A stretch of DNA of 64,000 nt from Cyanobacteria bacterium TGS_CYA1 (lineage in GTDB: Bacteria; Cyanobacteriota; Vampirovibrionia; Obscuribacterales; Obscuribacteraceae): assembly GCA_026129135.1 (NCBI GenBank), contig JAHCIQ010000001.1:186001-250000 (forward strand). The letters run 5' to 3'. The notes beneath the pieces were generated by a model, which saw nothing but the letters and a program-made list of their open reading frames with translations, did no database searches and was not told the DNA's origin. The position numbers and the translations under genes are program-made. Below are positions 17,663-27,064 of the stretch, in pieces. The number at the start of each line of letters is the position of its first letter. Position 1 is the first letter of the stretch.

Positions 17663-18106
17663 ATGACGACCGAACTCGCATTAGCTTTCAACGAAATGCT
17701 CAAGACCCTGGCCTGGTGCAAACAAGGCGATTCAACACTGGTTGCTGTGCACAAAGCCGTTCCAGAGGTTATTTTCATGCTGCCAGACCGGGAAGTAAAG
17801 GTTTTCCCCGGCGGCGTCGCCATAAAGATGCAAAAGTCGACCGTGTCGCATTTTCAAAAGGCGCATGACGATGGCGAGCCTCTTAATGTGGTTCTGGTTG
17901 CAAAACCAGCGGGCGTGGAAGTCTGGTATCGCAAAGTGGCGCCAACCGAGTTCCCTTATGATGCCTGGTCGGGTGGAGCAGCAAGTGCTTACGAGCAGCA
18001 ACGCGCTTTGATCCCTGCCGAAAACCTGGGCAACGATTATGCTGCATTGCACACCGAACTAGCCTCGAAGTGCAAAGAATGCCCCACGATGATGCCGCCT
18101 TATTGA
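17663..18106 (+). CDS. Hypothetical protein, 147 aa
   Basis: No family is recognised. AGAGG lies six bases before the ATG. The protein is soluble, mixed alpha/beta, without signal peptide; the middle (about 25-95) looks like a small beta domain ('VEVWYRKVAPTEFPYDAW'), and the C-terminus contains CKEC. Its stop overlaps the convergent FHA gene by seven bases. It shares a 247-bp divergent control region (17416-17662) with the large FHA gene; that region holds no other recognisable feature. Confidence 0.6.
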   Translation: MTTELALAFNEMLKTLAWCKQGDSTLVAVHKAVPEVIFMLPDREVKVFPGGVAIKMQKSTVSHFQKAHDDGEPLNVVLVAKPAGVEVWYRKVAPTEFPYDAWSGGAASAYEQQRALIPAENLGNDYAALHTELASKCKECPTMMPPY

Positions 18107-18396
18107 AGCTGGAACCAAAACAGTGAAACGCCTATTTTCACTACGTCGCCGTCCTTCAAAGGCTCGGGGCCTTCGAGTCTTTTGCTGTTCAAGAAAGTAC
18201 CGTACTGACTCTTTGTGTCTTCGATAGTGTATGAATCATTTTGCTTGCTGATAGTGAAATGAAAACGCGAAATCGATTCGTCTCCAGAGATAACAATTTG
18301 GTTTAGTTTGTCTCTTCCCACCCGACAACAAGGCGTAGCTATTGGGTATTTGCGCTTGGTTAGTAAATCTATGAGAAAGGCTTGTTGTTCGTCCAT
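18100..18396 (-). CDS. Small FHA-domain protein, 98 aa
   Basis: Almost the whole protein is one forkhead-associated domain: G27-R28, S43-x-x-H46 and the 'YGTFLN' loop are all present, so phosphothreonine binding is expected. It is very similar to the N-terminus of the 735-aa protein upstream on the chromosome, pointing to duplication. It starts seven bases after purK, with AGGA six bases before the ATG, and is the last gene of the purine gene run that begins near the Ser/Thr kinase. It may link kinase signalling to this operon. Confidence 0.85.
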   Translation of the reverse strand: MDEQQAFLIDLLTKRKYPIATPCCRVGRDKLNQIVISGDESISRFHFTISKQNDSYTIEDTKSQYGTFLNSKRLEGPEPLKDGDVVKIGVSLFWFQLQ

Positions 18397-18403
18397 TTTT
18401 TTC

Positions 18404-19579
18404 CTAATTTTGCACTTTTTTCAATGCTTCTCTAAAGTCGAGCGCAAGTTCTAGCGCTTTTGCTGGCTTTTGGGAGCGTGTGATGAAATGTCCCATCTTT
18501 CGGCGCGCCCGAGCTAGCTCTTTGCCGTAAAGCACGACTTCCATGACCGATTCGTGCTCGGGAAGCGGGGTTAGATTGAGCGGTGCACGCTCGTTGTTTT
18601 TGTTTTGTGCCAGCCAGACATCGCCTAGAAGGTTCATCATGCAATAGCTATCAGCGCTTGCAGGGGCGATCTCGCTCAGAGGTTGATTGAGTAAGACTCG
18701 GGCGAGTGCGTCGAACTGGCTCATAGAGCAAGATTTCATAGTTACATGTCCGGAGTTGTGCGGACGAGGTGCAAATTCGTTGATAAAAATTTCGTCGTCG
18801 TTAGACAAAAAGAATTCGGTGGTCAAAAGTCCAGTCACTTTGAGCATAGATGCTGCGTCGAGTGCAATTTTGCGAATGCGCGCTTCAATCTCTGGCGATA
18901 TGCGGGCTGGTACCAGAGTCGTGTCCAGTATGTGTTCGCGGTGGCGATTTTCCATTACCGGAAACGCGACAGAATCACCTTCCGTGGTGACTGCTGTGAT
19001 ACAACTCAATTCTATGGCTATGTCTACTACTTCTTCGGCAATAAAGCTCGTGTCCTTGGAATATTTTTGCTCTAGTGCTTTGAGAAGCGATTCTAAAGTG
19101 TGTTTGTCTTCGACGAAGAATTGACCGTGTCCATCATAGCCACCACGGGCGGTTTTTAAAATACATGGATATACGAGCGACTGATGTTGGTTTTTTAGTT
19201 CGTCTAGATTTCTAAATGACTGAAACTTCGCATGCGGCAGTTTGTTTTTTTGCAGAAAAGTCTTTTCAGCTATTCTGTCCTGGGTGACATTCAATACGTC
19301 GAGACTTGGATAAACAGGGGTTTTAGGCTTAAGCGAACGAAGTGTTGTGGCATCGACATTTTCGAATTCGTAGGTAATAACGTCGACCGAATTGATGAAT
19401 TCAGTCATGGCTTTTACATCGTTATATTGTTCGTTTATAGACCTGAAATGCAAACATGCGGGTGCCGCCGAGTCGGGCTCGTAAAAGAGCACTTTGCCGC
19501 CCAGGTTTATGATGCTGCGGGCAAGCAGCAGTCCAAGCTGCCCGCCGCCTAGAATTCCAACTGTTGTGTGTGATTGCAT
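18404..19579 (-). CDS. purK: N5-carboxyaminoimidazole ribonucleotide synthase, 391 aa
   Basis: This ATP-grasp enzyme uses ATP and bicarbonate to carboxylate AIR in purine biosynthesis; PurE then moves the carboxylate. The N-terminal 'GILGGGQLG' nucleotide-fold loop (8-16) and the diagnostic 'RPHNSGH' block (272-278) are present and the length is normal. It lies seven bases after purE, the usual pairing. It is the last enzymatic gene in the run. Confidence 0.95.
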   Translation of the reverse strand: MQSHTTVGILGGGQLGLLLARSIINLGGKVLFYEPDSAAPACLHFRSINEQYNDVKAMTEFINSVDVITYEFENVDATTLRSLKPKTPVYPSLDVLNVTQDRIAEKTFLQKNKLPHAKFQSFRNLDELKNQHQSLVYPCILKTARGGYDGHGQFFVEDKHTLESLLKALEQKYSKDTSFIAEEVVDIAIELSCITAVTTEGDSVAFPVMENRHREHILDTTLVPARISPEIEARIRKIALDAASMLKVTGLLTTEFFLSNDDEIFINEFAPRPHNSGHVTMKSCSMSQFDALARVLLNQPLSEIAPASADSYCMMNLLGDVWLAQNKNNERAPLNLTPLPEHESVMEVVLYGKELARARRKMGHFITRSQKPAKALELALDFREALKKVQN

Positions 19580-19586
19580 TGACTCT

Positions 19587-20087
19587 TCAACTTTTCAATT
19601 TGCTATTTTGTGCGTCTCTGGCTTTCTCTTTGATAAATTCATCCAGTTTGGCTGCCAACTCTTCATTGTCCAACGCCAGAAAACGAACGGCGAACAAAGC
19701 GGCGTTTGCCGCACCAGCAGCCCCAATTGCAAAGGTGGCGGTAGGTACGCCTTTGGGCATTTGCACGATTGACAAAAGGCTGTCCATTCCTTTTAGTGTT
19801 TTCGATTCTACTGGAACACCAAGCACCGGCAGTGGTGTCAATGCCGAAACCATGCCAGGCAAGTGAGCAGCGCCACCTGCACCGGCTATGATTATTTTGA
19901 TTCCGCGCGATTTTGCACTTTTGGCGTATTCATACATGAGGTCGGGCGTGCGGTGAGCACTGACGACTTTGCACTCACAAGGTATTTTGAAATCATTCAA
20001 AATATCGTCGGCATTTTTCATGGTCTCCCAGTCGGACGAGCTTCCCATGATGATTGCGACAAGCGGTTGTTTTTCGTTATTTTTCAC
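19587..20087 (-). CDS. purE: N5-CAIR mutase (class I PurE), 166 aa
   Basis: The protein converts N5-CAIR to CAIR. The class I motifs are clear: 'GSSSDW' (15-20), 'SAHRTP' (43-48) and '[11 protein letters not shown]'. The start is GTG ([10 protein letters not shown]) with AAGGAG closely upstream. It lies 12 nt after purH and 7 nt before purK. Length is normal. Confidence 0.95.
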   Translation of the reverse strand: MKNNEKQPLVAIIMGSSSDWETMKNADDILNDFKIPCECKVVSAHRTPDLMYEYAKSAKSRGIKIIIAGAGGAAHLPGMVSALTPLPVLGVPVESKTLKGMDSLLSIVQMPKGVPTATFAIGAAGAANAALFAVRFLALDNEELAAKLDEFIKEKARDAQNSKLKS

Positions 20088-20099
20088 CGCACTCTCCTT

Positions 20100-21668
20100 C
20101 TAGTGTTTGAAGCAACGCTGACCGGTGAAGAGCATGCTTATTTTGTTGCTCTTGCATGCGGCTATGACGTCTGCATCTTTGATGCTTCCGCCTGGCTGTA
20201 CGATAACCGAAATGCCAGCTTTGGAAGCTTCTTCGATATTGTCTGTAGCAGGGAAGAAAGCGTCGCTTGCCATGACGGCACCTTTGGCATTATCACCCGC
20301 CTGGGTTAGAGCGATTTTCACGCTTGCAACCCGGCTGGTTTGACCGATGCCAAAGCCCAGTGATACGCCGTCTTTAGCTACGAAAATAGCATTGGAAGTA
20401 AGGTGTCTTACTATTTTCCAGGCAAATTCGATATCTTCTTTTTGTGAATCGGAAAGATTTTTGTCATCGGTTACACACTCGAATTCGCTCAATTGTTTTG
20501 GCTTTTCTTGCGATTTTTCGAGGATCCAGCCAAAGTCTTGCAGGTCGCGTGCTTTGACGCTGTCATAAGGAAGTGGTTCGAGAAATTCTTTTTTCACTTC
20601 GAGTACTCGAATGTTTTTCTTCTTGGAAAAGGCTTCCAGAGCCTCTTTGTTGAATGATGGGGCAAGAACGATTTCAACGAAGCCTTCGATAATTTTTTGT
20701 GCCAGTGCACCGTCTACTTCAGAAGTGAATCCGTAGACTCCACCAAAGGCAGAGAGCGGGTCTGCGTTATAAGCCTTTTCGAAAGCGTCCATGGCCGTTT
20801 TTCCAAGGGCTACGCCGCAGGGATTATTGTGTTTGATGATGCAAGACATGATTTTTTTGTGCGAAGAAAATTCGCGCAAAATTGTGACCAGACTGTATAC
20901 ATCCAAGATGTTATTCGACGAAAGTTCTTTTCCTTGCAATTGATGGAAAGGCGAACCTTTGCTTCCGGCGTCGTACCACGCGGCTGCCTGATGCGGATTT
21001 TCGCCATAACGAAGCGATTGGTTTTGTTGCAAACTCAAAGTCACTTGTTTGGGGAAATTTTCGCCTTCGCCATTTGATTTGGTTTCAGAACAGATGCGAG
21101 CAAAATAATCAGAAATTATGCGGTCATAATTGGCTGTGTGCTGGAAGGCTTTGCAAGCCAAATTTTTGCGAAAATCGTAAGAGGTTTTTCCGTCTTTTTT
21201 GATTTGGGCAAGAACGTCCTGGTATTGCGAAGGGTCGCAAATGATATTGACTCGCGAAAAGTTTTTGCCAGCAGCTCGAATCAAGCTTACGCCGCCAATG
21301 TCGATGTGCTCGATCATTTTATCTTCAGGCAAATTTTCTTTCAATTTTTGTTCGAAGGCATAAAGATTGACTATTACCATGTCGATTTCTTCGATGCCGT
21401 GTACTTTCAATGTGGCTCTGTCGTCGTCTGTATCGCGTGAGAGTATTCCGCCAAAAACATTAGGGTGTAATGTTTTGACCCGACCACCGAGAATTTCTGG
21501 AAAGCCTGTGACCTTGTCGATTGAAATACAATCTATTCCAACATCGCTCAGATGCTTGGCGGTACTCGTGGTGCCGATGACTTTATAATCGGGTTTGATT
21601 TTTACCAGTTCTTTGATGAAATCTTCCAGACCTGTTTTGTCCAGAACGCTTACTAACACCGCCGCCAT
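20100..21668 (-). CDS. purH: Bifunctional AICAR formyltransferase / IMP cyclohydrolase, 522 aa
   Basis: The N-terminal MGS-like domain (about 1-195, 'LVSVLDKTG', 'GGRVKTLHP') is the IMP cyclohydrolase. The C-terminal part is the formyltransferase with the 'IIKHNNPCGVA' catalytic Lys-His block. It catalyses the last two steps to IMP. I choose the ATG at 21668 (MAAVLVSVLDK): the GGAGG in the last codons of purM is about 10 nt away, whereas the ATG three codons earlier is only one base from it. Confidence 0.95.
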   Translation of the reverse strand: MAAVLVSVLDKTGLEDFIKELVKIKPDYKVIGTTSTAKHLSDVGIDCISIDKVTGFPEILGGRVKTLHPNVFGGILSRDTDDDRATLKVHGIEEIDMVIVNLYAFEQKLKENLPEDKMIEHIDIGGVSLIRAAGKNFSRVNIICDPSQYQDVLAQIKKDGKTSYDFRKNLACKAFQHTANYDRIISDYFARICSETKSNGEGENFPKQVTLSLQQNQSLRYGENPHQAAAWYDAGSKGSPFHQLQGKELSSNNILDVYSLVTILREFSSHKKIMSCIIKHNNPCGVALGKTAMDAFEKAYNADPLSAFGGVYGFTSEVDGALAQKIIEGFVEIVLAPSFNKEALEAFSKKKNIRVLEVKKEFLEPLPYDSVKARDLQDFGWILEKSQEKPKQLSEFECVTDDKNLSDSQKEDIEFAWKIVRHLTSNAIFVAKDGVSLGFGIGQTSRVASVKIALTQAGDNAKGAVMASDAFFPATDNIEEASKAGISVIVQPGGSIKDADVIAACKSNKISMLFTGQRCFKH

Positions 21669-21669
21669 A

Positions 21670-22689
21670 TTAATCATGCCTCCTTAGAAGAACTTTGTGA
21701 TTACCCGAAACTTCTATTTTAGAATCAGACTCGCCTGTAGACTCTTTTACTTCGCCCATCGCGGATGCTTCAAAACCAGCTTGCTTAAACGTCTTGACCA
21801 CGTCGTCTGCGATAGCGGGTGGTACGGTCAAAAACAGTCCGATACCCATATTGAATGTTTTATACATTTCTTCGATTGCTACCTGTGATGCGAGCGAATC
21901 GATAATTTTGGGCATCGACAAATTGTTTTCAATCTGAAAAGAAATATTTTTATTCAGTCTGAACAAATTGGTCCAGCCACCGCCTGTGATATGAGCGATA
22001 CCATGAATCTGATTTTTATGTTTTTCAAGCAGTTCTACTACTGGTTTGCAATAAATCAAAGTCGGCTCTAAAAGCTCTGCTCGTTGAGAAGCGTCTTTAA
22101 TAAGTTTGCGCGCCAGTGAAAATCCGTTCGAGTGGATACCGCTTGATCTGACCCCAACTATTACGTCTTTAGGCTTTATTTTATCGCCAGTAATGAGTTC
22201 TGATTTTTCAACTACTCCCATGGCAAATCCAGCCAGGTCGAAATGGTCATGGCTGTATAAATCTGGCATTTCAGCTGTTTCGCCGCCTACAAGCAGCATG
22301 CCAGCCTGGTCGCAACCTTCGACTATTCCTTTTATTATGTCGTCTGAAATATCGTCTTGAATTTTGCCAATGGCATAGTAATCTAGAAATGCTTGTGGAC
22401 GAGCACCTACGCAAATAAGGTCGTTTGCGCACATCGCCACTAAGTCTATGCCAATGGTGTCATATTTCTTTTGTTCGATGGCAAGCAATAATTTAGTGCC
22501 AACACCATCTGTGGTGAGAGCGATGCCTTTATTTTCATCTACAGGATAGACAGAAGCATAACCACCAGCACCAGACCATAATTCTTTGTGACCGTGTCTG
22601 CCAGCCAGGTTTTTGAGCCTGCCTACAAAGCGGTCTGCTTTCTCGATATCGACTCCTGAGTCGGCGTATGTTTTTGGCTTCAAGTCCAT
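21670..22689 (-). CDS. purM: AIR synthetase (phosphoribosylformylglycinamidine cyclo-ligase), 339 aa
   Basis: Closes the imidazole ring of FGAM to give AIR with ATP hydrolysis. The family N-terminus 'TYADSGVDIEKADRFV' and the glycine-rich 'GIALTTDGVGTKLLLA' and 'LVGGETAEMP' motifs are present; length is normal. The ATG at 22689 is preferred, with a GAGTGAG-type site; a TTG four codons upstream overlaps the purQ stop and is an alternative. It carries the ribosome site for purH in its last codons. Confidence 0.94.
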   Translation of the reverse strand: MDLKPKTYADSGVDIEKADRFVGRLKNLAGRHGHKELWSGAGGYASVYPVDENKGIALTTDGVGTKLLLAIEQKKYDTIGIDLVAMCANDLICVGARPQAFLDYYAIGKIQDDISDDIIKGIVEGCDQAGMLLVGGETAEMPDLYSHDHFDLAGFAMGVVEKSELITGDKIKPKDVIVGVRSSGIHSNGFSLARKLIKDASQRAELLEPTLIYCKPVVELLEKHKNQIHGIAHITGGGWTNLFRLNKNISFQIENNLSMPKIIDSLASQVAIEEMYKTFNMGIGLFLTVPPAIADDVVKTFKQAGFEASAMGEVKESTGESDSKIEVSGNHKVLLRRHD

Positions 22690-22697
22690 GCTCACTC

Positions 22698-23456
22698 TCA
22701 ACTATGACGGGCTATCTGACAGGCGTTTCTAAAGATCAACAAACCAGGCGGGTCGCAAGAAAAGTCTTCGCCTTTAATTTTCATTGAGTTCCAGTTGGGA
22801 TGCTGGGTCCATCTGACATAGGCTTCAGGGTGAGGCATCATTCCAAGCACTGTACCTTCTTCGTTTTGCAAAGCAGCCATGCGCGCAAGACTGCCGTTGA
22901 CGTCTTCGCTATAAAAGAGCGGACAATAGGGAAGAAGAGCGTCTTCGTCGGGAAGAGAAGTGACTATTCTGCCTTCGCCATGACGAACAGGCAATTGGAT
23001 TTTTTCAAGTCCGGCAAAGAAATGACCTTCTTGCGACGGCGGAACATCGAGGTCTACCCAGGTATCGAGAAAACGTTTTTGTTCGTTATGAACGAGGCTT
23101 ACTGTTTTGCGTTCTCTCTGCAAATTTCCTGGCAACAGTCGCATGTTCACAAGCGCCTGGAACCCATTGCAAATGCCGATGATGAGCTTACCGCGCTCGA
23201 CGAAGTCTTCTATTTCTTCTTTCAAGCGCGACATGATTTTGAGCGCTAGCACTTTGCCGCTTTGAATTTCATCGCCAAATGAAAAACCGCCAGGCAAAAC
23301 TAAAAGGTCAGAATTGGTCAAGAAATCACCAGTGCTAAGCAAACGCGAAACGTGATGCGATTCAGCTTCGAAACCGCCAAGACGAAGGGCGTGAACAGTC
23401 TCGTTTTCACAATTGACACCATCGCCTGCTAAGACTATTGCTCGGGGAGAGACCAT
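22698..23456 (-). CDS. purQ: FGAM synthase glutaminase subunit, 252 aa
   Basis: Class I glutamine amidotransferase supplying ammonia to FGAM synthase. The catalytic triad is visible: C96 in 'GICNGFQ' and H209/E211 in 'MMPHPEAY'. GAGG lies before its ATG and only one base separates it from the purL-type gene, so the two subunits are made together. It is somewhat longer than the ~225-residue small PurQ proteins. Confidence 0.95.
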   Translation of the reverse strand: MVSPRAIVLAGDGVNCENETVHALRLGGFEAESHHVSRLLSTGDFLTNSDLLVLPGGFSFGDEIQSGKVLALKIMSRLKEEIEDFVERGKLIIGICNGFQALVNMRLLPGNLQRERKTVSLVHNEQKRFLDTWVDLDVPPSQEGHFFAGLEKIQLPVRHGEGRIVTSLPDEDALLPYCPLFYSEDVNGSLARMAALQNEEGTVLGMMPHPEAYVRWTQHPNWNSMKIKGEDFSCDPPGLLIFRNACQIARHS

Positions 23457-23457
23457 T

Positions 23458-26442
23458 TTAATTCACCTCGAAAATATCGCTAACGCCATTGTGCCAGGCA
23501 GACAACATGTCTTGCAAAGACAAATCGATGGCGCTGCCTATTTGGAGTCGTTTAGAATCTACCACTTCGCCTAATTTAATCAGTTCGACACCGGGGGTTT
23601 TTTTCCAGAGCGCTTCAAAACTTGCTTGGTTATCAAAACCTACGCTAACAATGATGCGTGAGGGACCTTCGCTGAACAGGGCAAATTCGTTGCCTTCAAT
23701 ATCTATTTTGGCTCCAAGCCCGGAGCCGATTACACATTCGGCAAGAGCTACTGCTGTTCCGCCTTCAGAACAGTCGTGAGCAGAGTGAATGAGTCCTGAT
23801 TCTATCGCTTTGTTCAGTTTGGCATAAAGTTTGGGCGCAGCCTTCAAATCGACTCGGGGCAATTTGTTGTCTTGAGTGCCTGTGATTTCGCTGTAGTGAC
23901 TGCCTGAGACAGACGCGTCGCCAGCGCTGATGAAATAAATCAAGTCGCCTGTTTGTTTGAAATCCATCGATACTGCTTTGTCAGAGTCTTCCATTTTGCC
24001 CATGGCAGATATAAGCAGAGTCGGCTCGATTGCGAGTTTTACCACACCGTCGTCGAAATCGTTTTTCATACTGTCTTTGCCCGAAATCAATGGTGCACCA
24101 AAGGCGACGCAAGCATCGTAGAGACCCTGACACGAGCGCACTAATTGACCAAGACGTTTTGCACCTTCAGTATTTTTCGCGGTTGGAATTGGGTCTGCCC
24201 AGCAGAAATTATCGAGCAGGCTGAGTGTCTTAGGATCCACACCCACACAGCATGCATTGCGTACAGCCTCATCTACAGCCATTGTAGCCATGAGATAAGC
24301 GTCGTATTTGCTCCACTGGGGACATAGTCCGTTTGATACCACAAGTCCAGCTTTTTGAGAAAGTATTGGTTTTATCACTGCCGCATCGCATGGTGCTTTC
24401 AGATGAGGACCCATGAGCGGCTTAATTACGCTTGCTCCCTGCACTTCGTGGTCGTATTGACGGATAATCGATTCACGACTCGATATATTTGGATGTGCAA
24501 GCAGTTTGAGCAGGGCATCGTTATAATTTTGGCCCGATTCTGGCATTTTATAACTGGATTCAGAAGCCTTGTAAGTATGAACTTCGGCTTGCATAGATAG
24601 TTTTGGCACACCGTCGTGCAAAAATCCAAGCTCGAGCATGGCGACGATTCGCCCGCCCCGATTTATTTGGAAATAGCCGTCTGTGTTGAAATGACCAATG
24701 TCGCTTGCTTCAACGTTATAGTCATTTGCAAGGGCAAGAAAGGCGTCGAGATCTTTTGGATCGACCGAAACACTCATACGCTCTTGTGATTCGGAGACTA
24801 CAATTTCCCAGTCCGAAAGTCCGGGATATTTGAGTGGAACCAGATCCAAATCTATAGTTGCACCATGAGTGATGCCAGCCATTTCACCTATTGATGAAGA
24901 CAAACCACCAGCGCCATTATCTGTGATGCCGGTCATCAGGTTCTTTTCGTTTGCAGCCAGAATAAAGTCTATTACTCGTTTTTGTAAAAAAGGATCACCT
25001 ATTTGAACGGCAGACACAGGTGAGCCTTCGTGCATCGTTTCAGACGAGAAAGTGGCTCCGTGAATACCATCTTTGCCTACTCTTCCGCCTACTACTACTA
25101 TGCGATCGCCCGCTTTCGTGTGTTTGGCATATTGCAGACGCCCATCTTTTTCGATGCGCAACAAGCCACCCGTACCGCAAAATACTAGCGGTTTTGCTCT
25201 GTAAGAAGAATGGAAATAGACTGCACCATTTACAGTGGGGATGCCGCTTTTGTTGCCCCCATCTTGAACACCAAGACGCACACCGCGAGCAATTACCAGT
25301 GGCGGCAATAGTTTTGGCCTTTGAGGCAGGCTTTTGTCGTGCGGATAAGCAAAGCAAAATATATCGGTGTTGAAAATTGGTTTTGCCGATAGTCCGGTGC
25401 CCAAAATGTCTCTATTGACACCAAGAATGCCTGTGAGTGCGCCGCCGTATGGCTCTAAAGCAGAAGGTGAATTATGGGTCTCTACTTTGAAGCAGACTGC
25501 AAAGTCTTCGTCCCATTTTACGACGCCTGAATTATCGTCGAAAACAGAAAGAAGGTCGGGTCGTTTTTTGCGAATTTTATTGGTGGCACCTTTGATATAA
25601 GTCTTGTAGAGACTGCTGATTTTCTTGCCATCGTATTCGATATCGGCGGCAAAAATTTTGTGCTTGCAGTGTTCTGACCATGTCTGGGCAAAAACTTCGA
25701 GCTCGACGTCTGTTGGCATCGCGGGTAGGTTTTTAGAGCTTCGCTGTTTTTTGATTTTATCGCTTTGATAATATTTTTTGATTTCTTGCATCTCTTGAAG
25801 CGACAGAGCAAGCAATCTGTTTTTGCTCAACTCTTCTAACTTTGAATCTTCAAGATTCAAGTCTACAGTGACCAGTTCTTTGGAAGTCTCGGCTTTGAAC
25901 TTGACTTTGGGATAACCTAGTAATTCGCCAGGACTGTCGAGCTTGTTTAAATCGTGCACTACCATTTTTTCGACTAGTGGATGGAAGAGCTTATATTGCG
26001 AATATTCGATAATCTCGTCTTTACTTGCAAATGATTTATTGAACAAAAATCCTTTGCCCGAAGCTACTTCGATATTGTTGAATTCTTCGCCGCCCAAAAG
26101 TACGAGCGCTTCTTTTATAGTATGTGCCAGGTTATCCGTGACACCAGGTAAGAATTGTTTTTCAGCCCACCATTTGAAACCTTGAGCGAGCCACTGATTA
26201 TTCCAGGCAAAATCCATACTGCCCATGAAGAAGTCGCTCTTTTGATAACAATCGTCTACGAGCACTTCGCTAAGACATTTTAGCAATTCTTTTTCGTCAA
26301 TGCGCTCAGGAGAAAAGCGGACCCAGCAGAGTTCGAAAGTGTCAGTGCTCGAATTGAGTTTTTTGTCTATCACGGCAAAACGCAGGAGCGCTACGGTTTC
26401 TTCGGTATTATCTGGGTTTAGAGTGTTTTTCAGTGAGTTCAT
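23458..26442 (-). CDS. purL: FGAM synthase large subunit, PurS-PurL-type fusion, 994 aa
   Basis: This is the synthetase part of FGAM synthase. The core (about 215-985) has the family signatures 'TWSEHCKHK', 'FKVETHNSPSALEPYGGA' and the paired AIRS folds. At 994 residues it is longer than the ~740-residue PurL of PurS/PurQ/PurL organisms and lacks the glutaminase domain of the ~1300-residue single-chain enzyme. The N-terminal ~210 residues occupy the place of PurS and the linker, so I read it as a PurS-PurL fusion partnered by the separate PurQ. No separate purS is present in the run, which supports this. Confidence 0.92.
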   Translation of the reverse strand: MNSLKNTLNPDNTEETVALLRFAVIDKKLNSSTDTFELCWVRFSPERIDEKELLKCLSEVLVDDCYQKSDFFMGSMDFAWNNQWLAQGFKWWAEKQFLPGVTDNLAHTIKEALVLLGGEEFNNIEVASGKGFLFNKSFASKDEIIEYSQYKLFHPLVEKMVVHDLNKLDSPGELLGYPKVKFKAETSKELVTVDLNLEDSKLEELSKNRLLALSLQEMQEIKKYYQSDKIKKQRSSKNLPAMPTDVELEVFAQTWSEHCKHKIFAADIEYDGKKISSLYKTYIKGATNKIRKKRPDLLSVFDDNSGVVKWDEDFAVCFKVETHNSPSALEPYGGALTGILGVNRDILGTGLSAKPIFNTDIFCFAYPHDKSLPQRPKLLPPLVIARGVRLGVQDGGNKSGIPTVNGAVYFHSSYRAKPLVFCGTGGLLRIEKDGRLQYAKHTKAGDRIVVVGGRVGKDGIHGATFSSETMHEGSPVSAVQIGDPFLQKRVIDFILAANEKNLMTGITDNGAGGLSSSIGEMAGITHGATIDLDLVPLKYPGLSDWEIVVSESQERMSVSVDPKDLDAFLALANDYNVEASDIGHFNTDGYFQINRGGRIVAMLELGFLHDGVPKLSMQAEVHTYKASESSYKMPESGQNYNDALLKLLAHPNISSRESIIRQYDHEVQGASVIKPLMGPHLKAPCDAAVIKPILSQKAGLVVSNGLCPQWSKYDAYLMATMAVDEAVRNACCVGVDPKTLSLLDNFCWADPIPTAKNTEGAKRLGQLVRSCQGLYDACVAFGAPLISGKDSMKNDFDDGVVKLAIEPTLLISAMGKMEDSDKAVSMDFKQTGDLIYFISAGDASVSGSHYSEITGTQDNKLPRVDLKAAPKLYAKLNKAIESGLIHSAHDCSEGGTAVALAECVIGSGLGAKIDIEGNEFALFSEGPSRIIVSVGFDNQASFEALWKKTPGVELIKLGEVVDSKRLQIGSAIDLSLQDMLSAWHNGVSDIFEVN

Positions 26443-26449
26443 TTATTTC

Positions 26450-27064
26450 TTACTTATTGAGTTTCTGTTTTGGTTTGGACTCGATTCCATGTTTGGCTAT
26501 TTGCTGTAGAACAGCCGGATAAAGCGAGTGCTCTACCGATAAACCGCGCTGGGTAAAAGTTTCAAGCGTGTCATCTGGAAAGCGTGGAAAAGGTTCCTGG
26601 GCAATTATGATGCCACGATCCATGCTTTCGTCTATGAGATGGACAGTGACACCACCTACTTTGACTCCGTAGTCGAAAGCTTGCTTGTAAGAGTCTGTCC
26701 CTGGAAACGCAGGCAACAAAGAAGGGTGGATATTTACCACGTTGTAGTGCCCGTGCTCAGACTTGAAGTGTTTGAGGAAATCGGGGCTCAATAAGCGCAT
26801 ATAACCTGCCAGAACCAGATAATCGAGTTTGAATTGATTTAAGTGTTCCAGAATCTTTTCTTCGTGTTGTGCGCGGTTCATTCCTTTTGGCGAAAGAGCA
26901 TATGTATTCAAACCGTGCTGTTCTGCAATCAAAAGACCGGCAGCATCTTTGTCATTAGAAATTACAGTTTCGATTTTGGCATCGAGACGTTTGTCTGAAA
27001 TCGCCTGGATAATGGCATTGAGATTGGACCCGCGACCAGAGATGAATACGGCAATGTGGATCAT
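26450..27064 (-). CDS. purN: GAR transformylase (formyl-THF dependent), 204 aa
   Basis: Transfers a formyl group from 10-formyl-tetrahydrofolate to GAR. Motifs: 'SGRGSNL' phosphate loop near the N-terminus, catalytic N111 and H113 ('VNIHPSLLPAFPG') and D145 ('HLIDESMD'). Its ATG overlaps the purD stop by four bases (ATGA). Length is typical. Confidence 0.95.
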   Translation of the reverse strand: MIHIAVFISGRGSNLNAIIQAISDKRLDAKIETVISNDKDAAGLLIAEQHGLNTYALSPKGMNRAQHEEKILEHLNQFKLDYLVLAGYMRLLSPDFLKHFKSEHGHYNVVNIHPSLLPAFPGTDSYKQAFDYGVKVGGVTVHLIDESMDRGIIIAQEPFPRFPDDTLETFTQRGLSVEHSLYPAVLQQIAKHGIESKPKQKLNK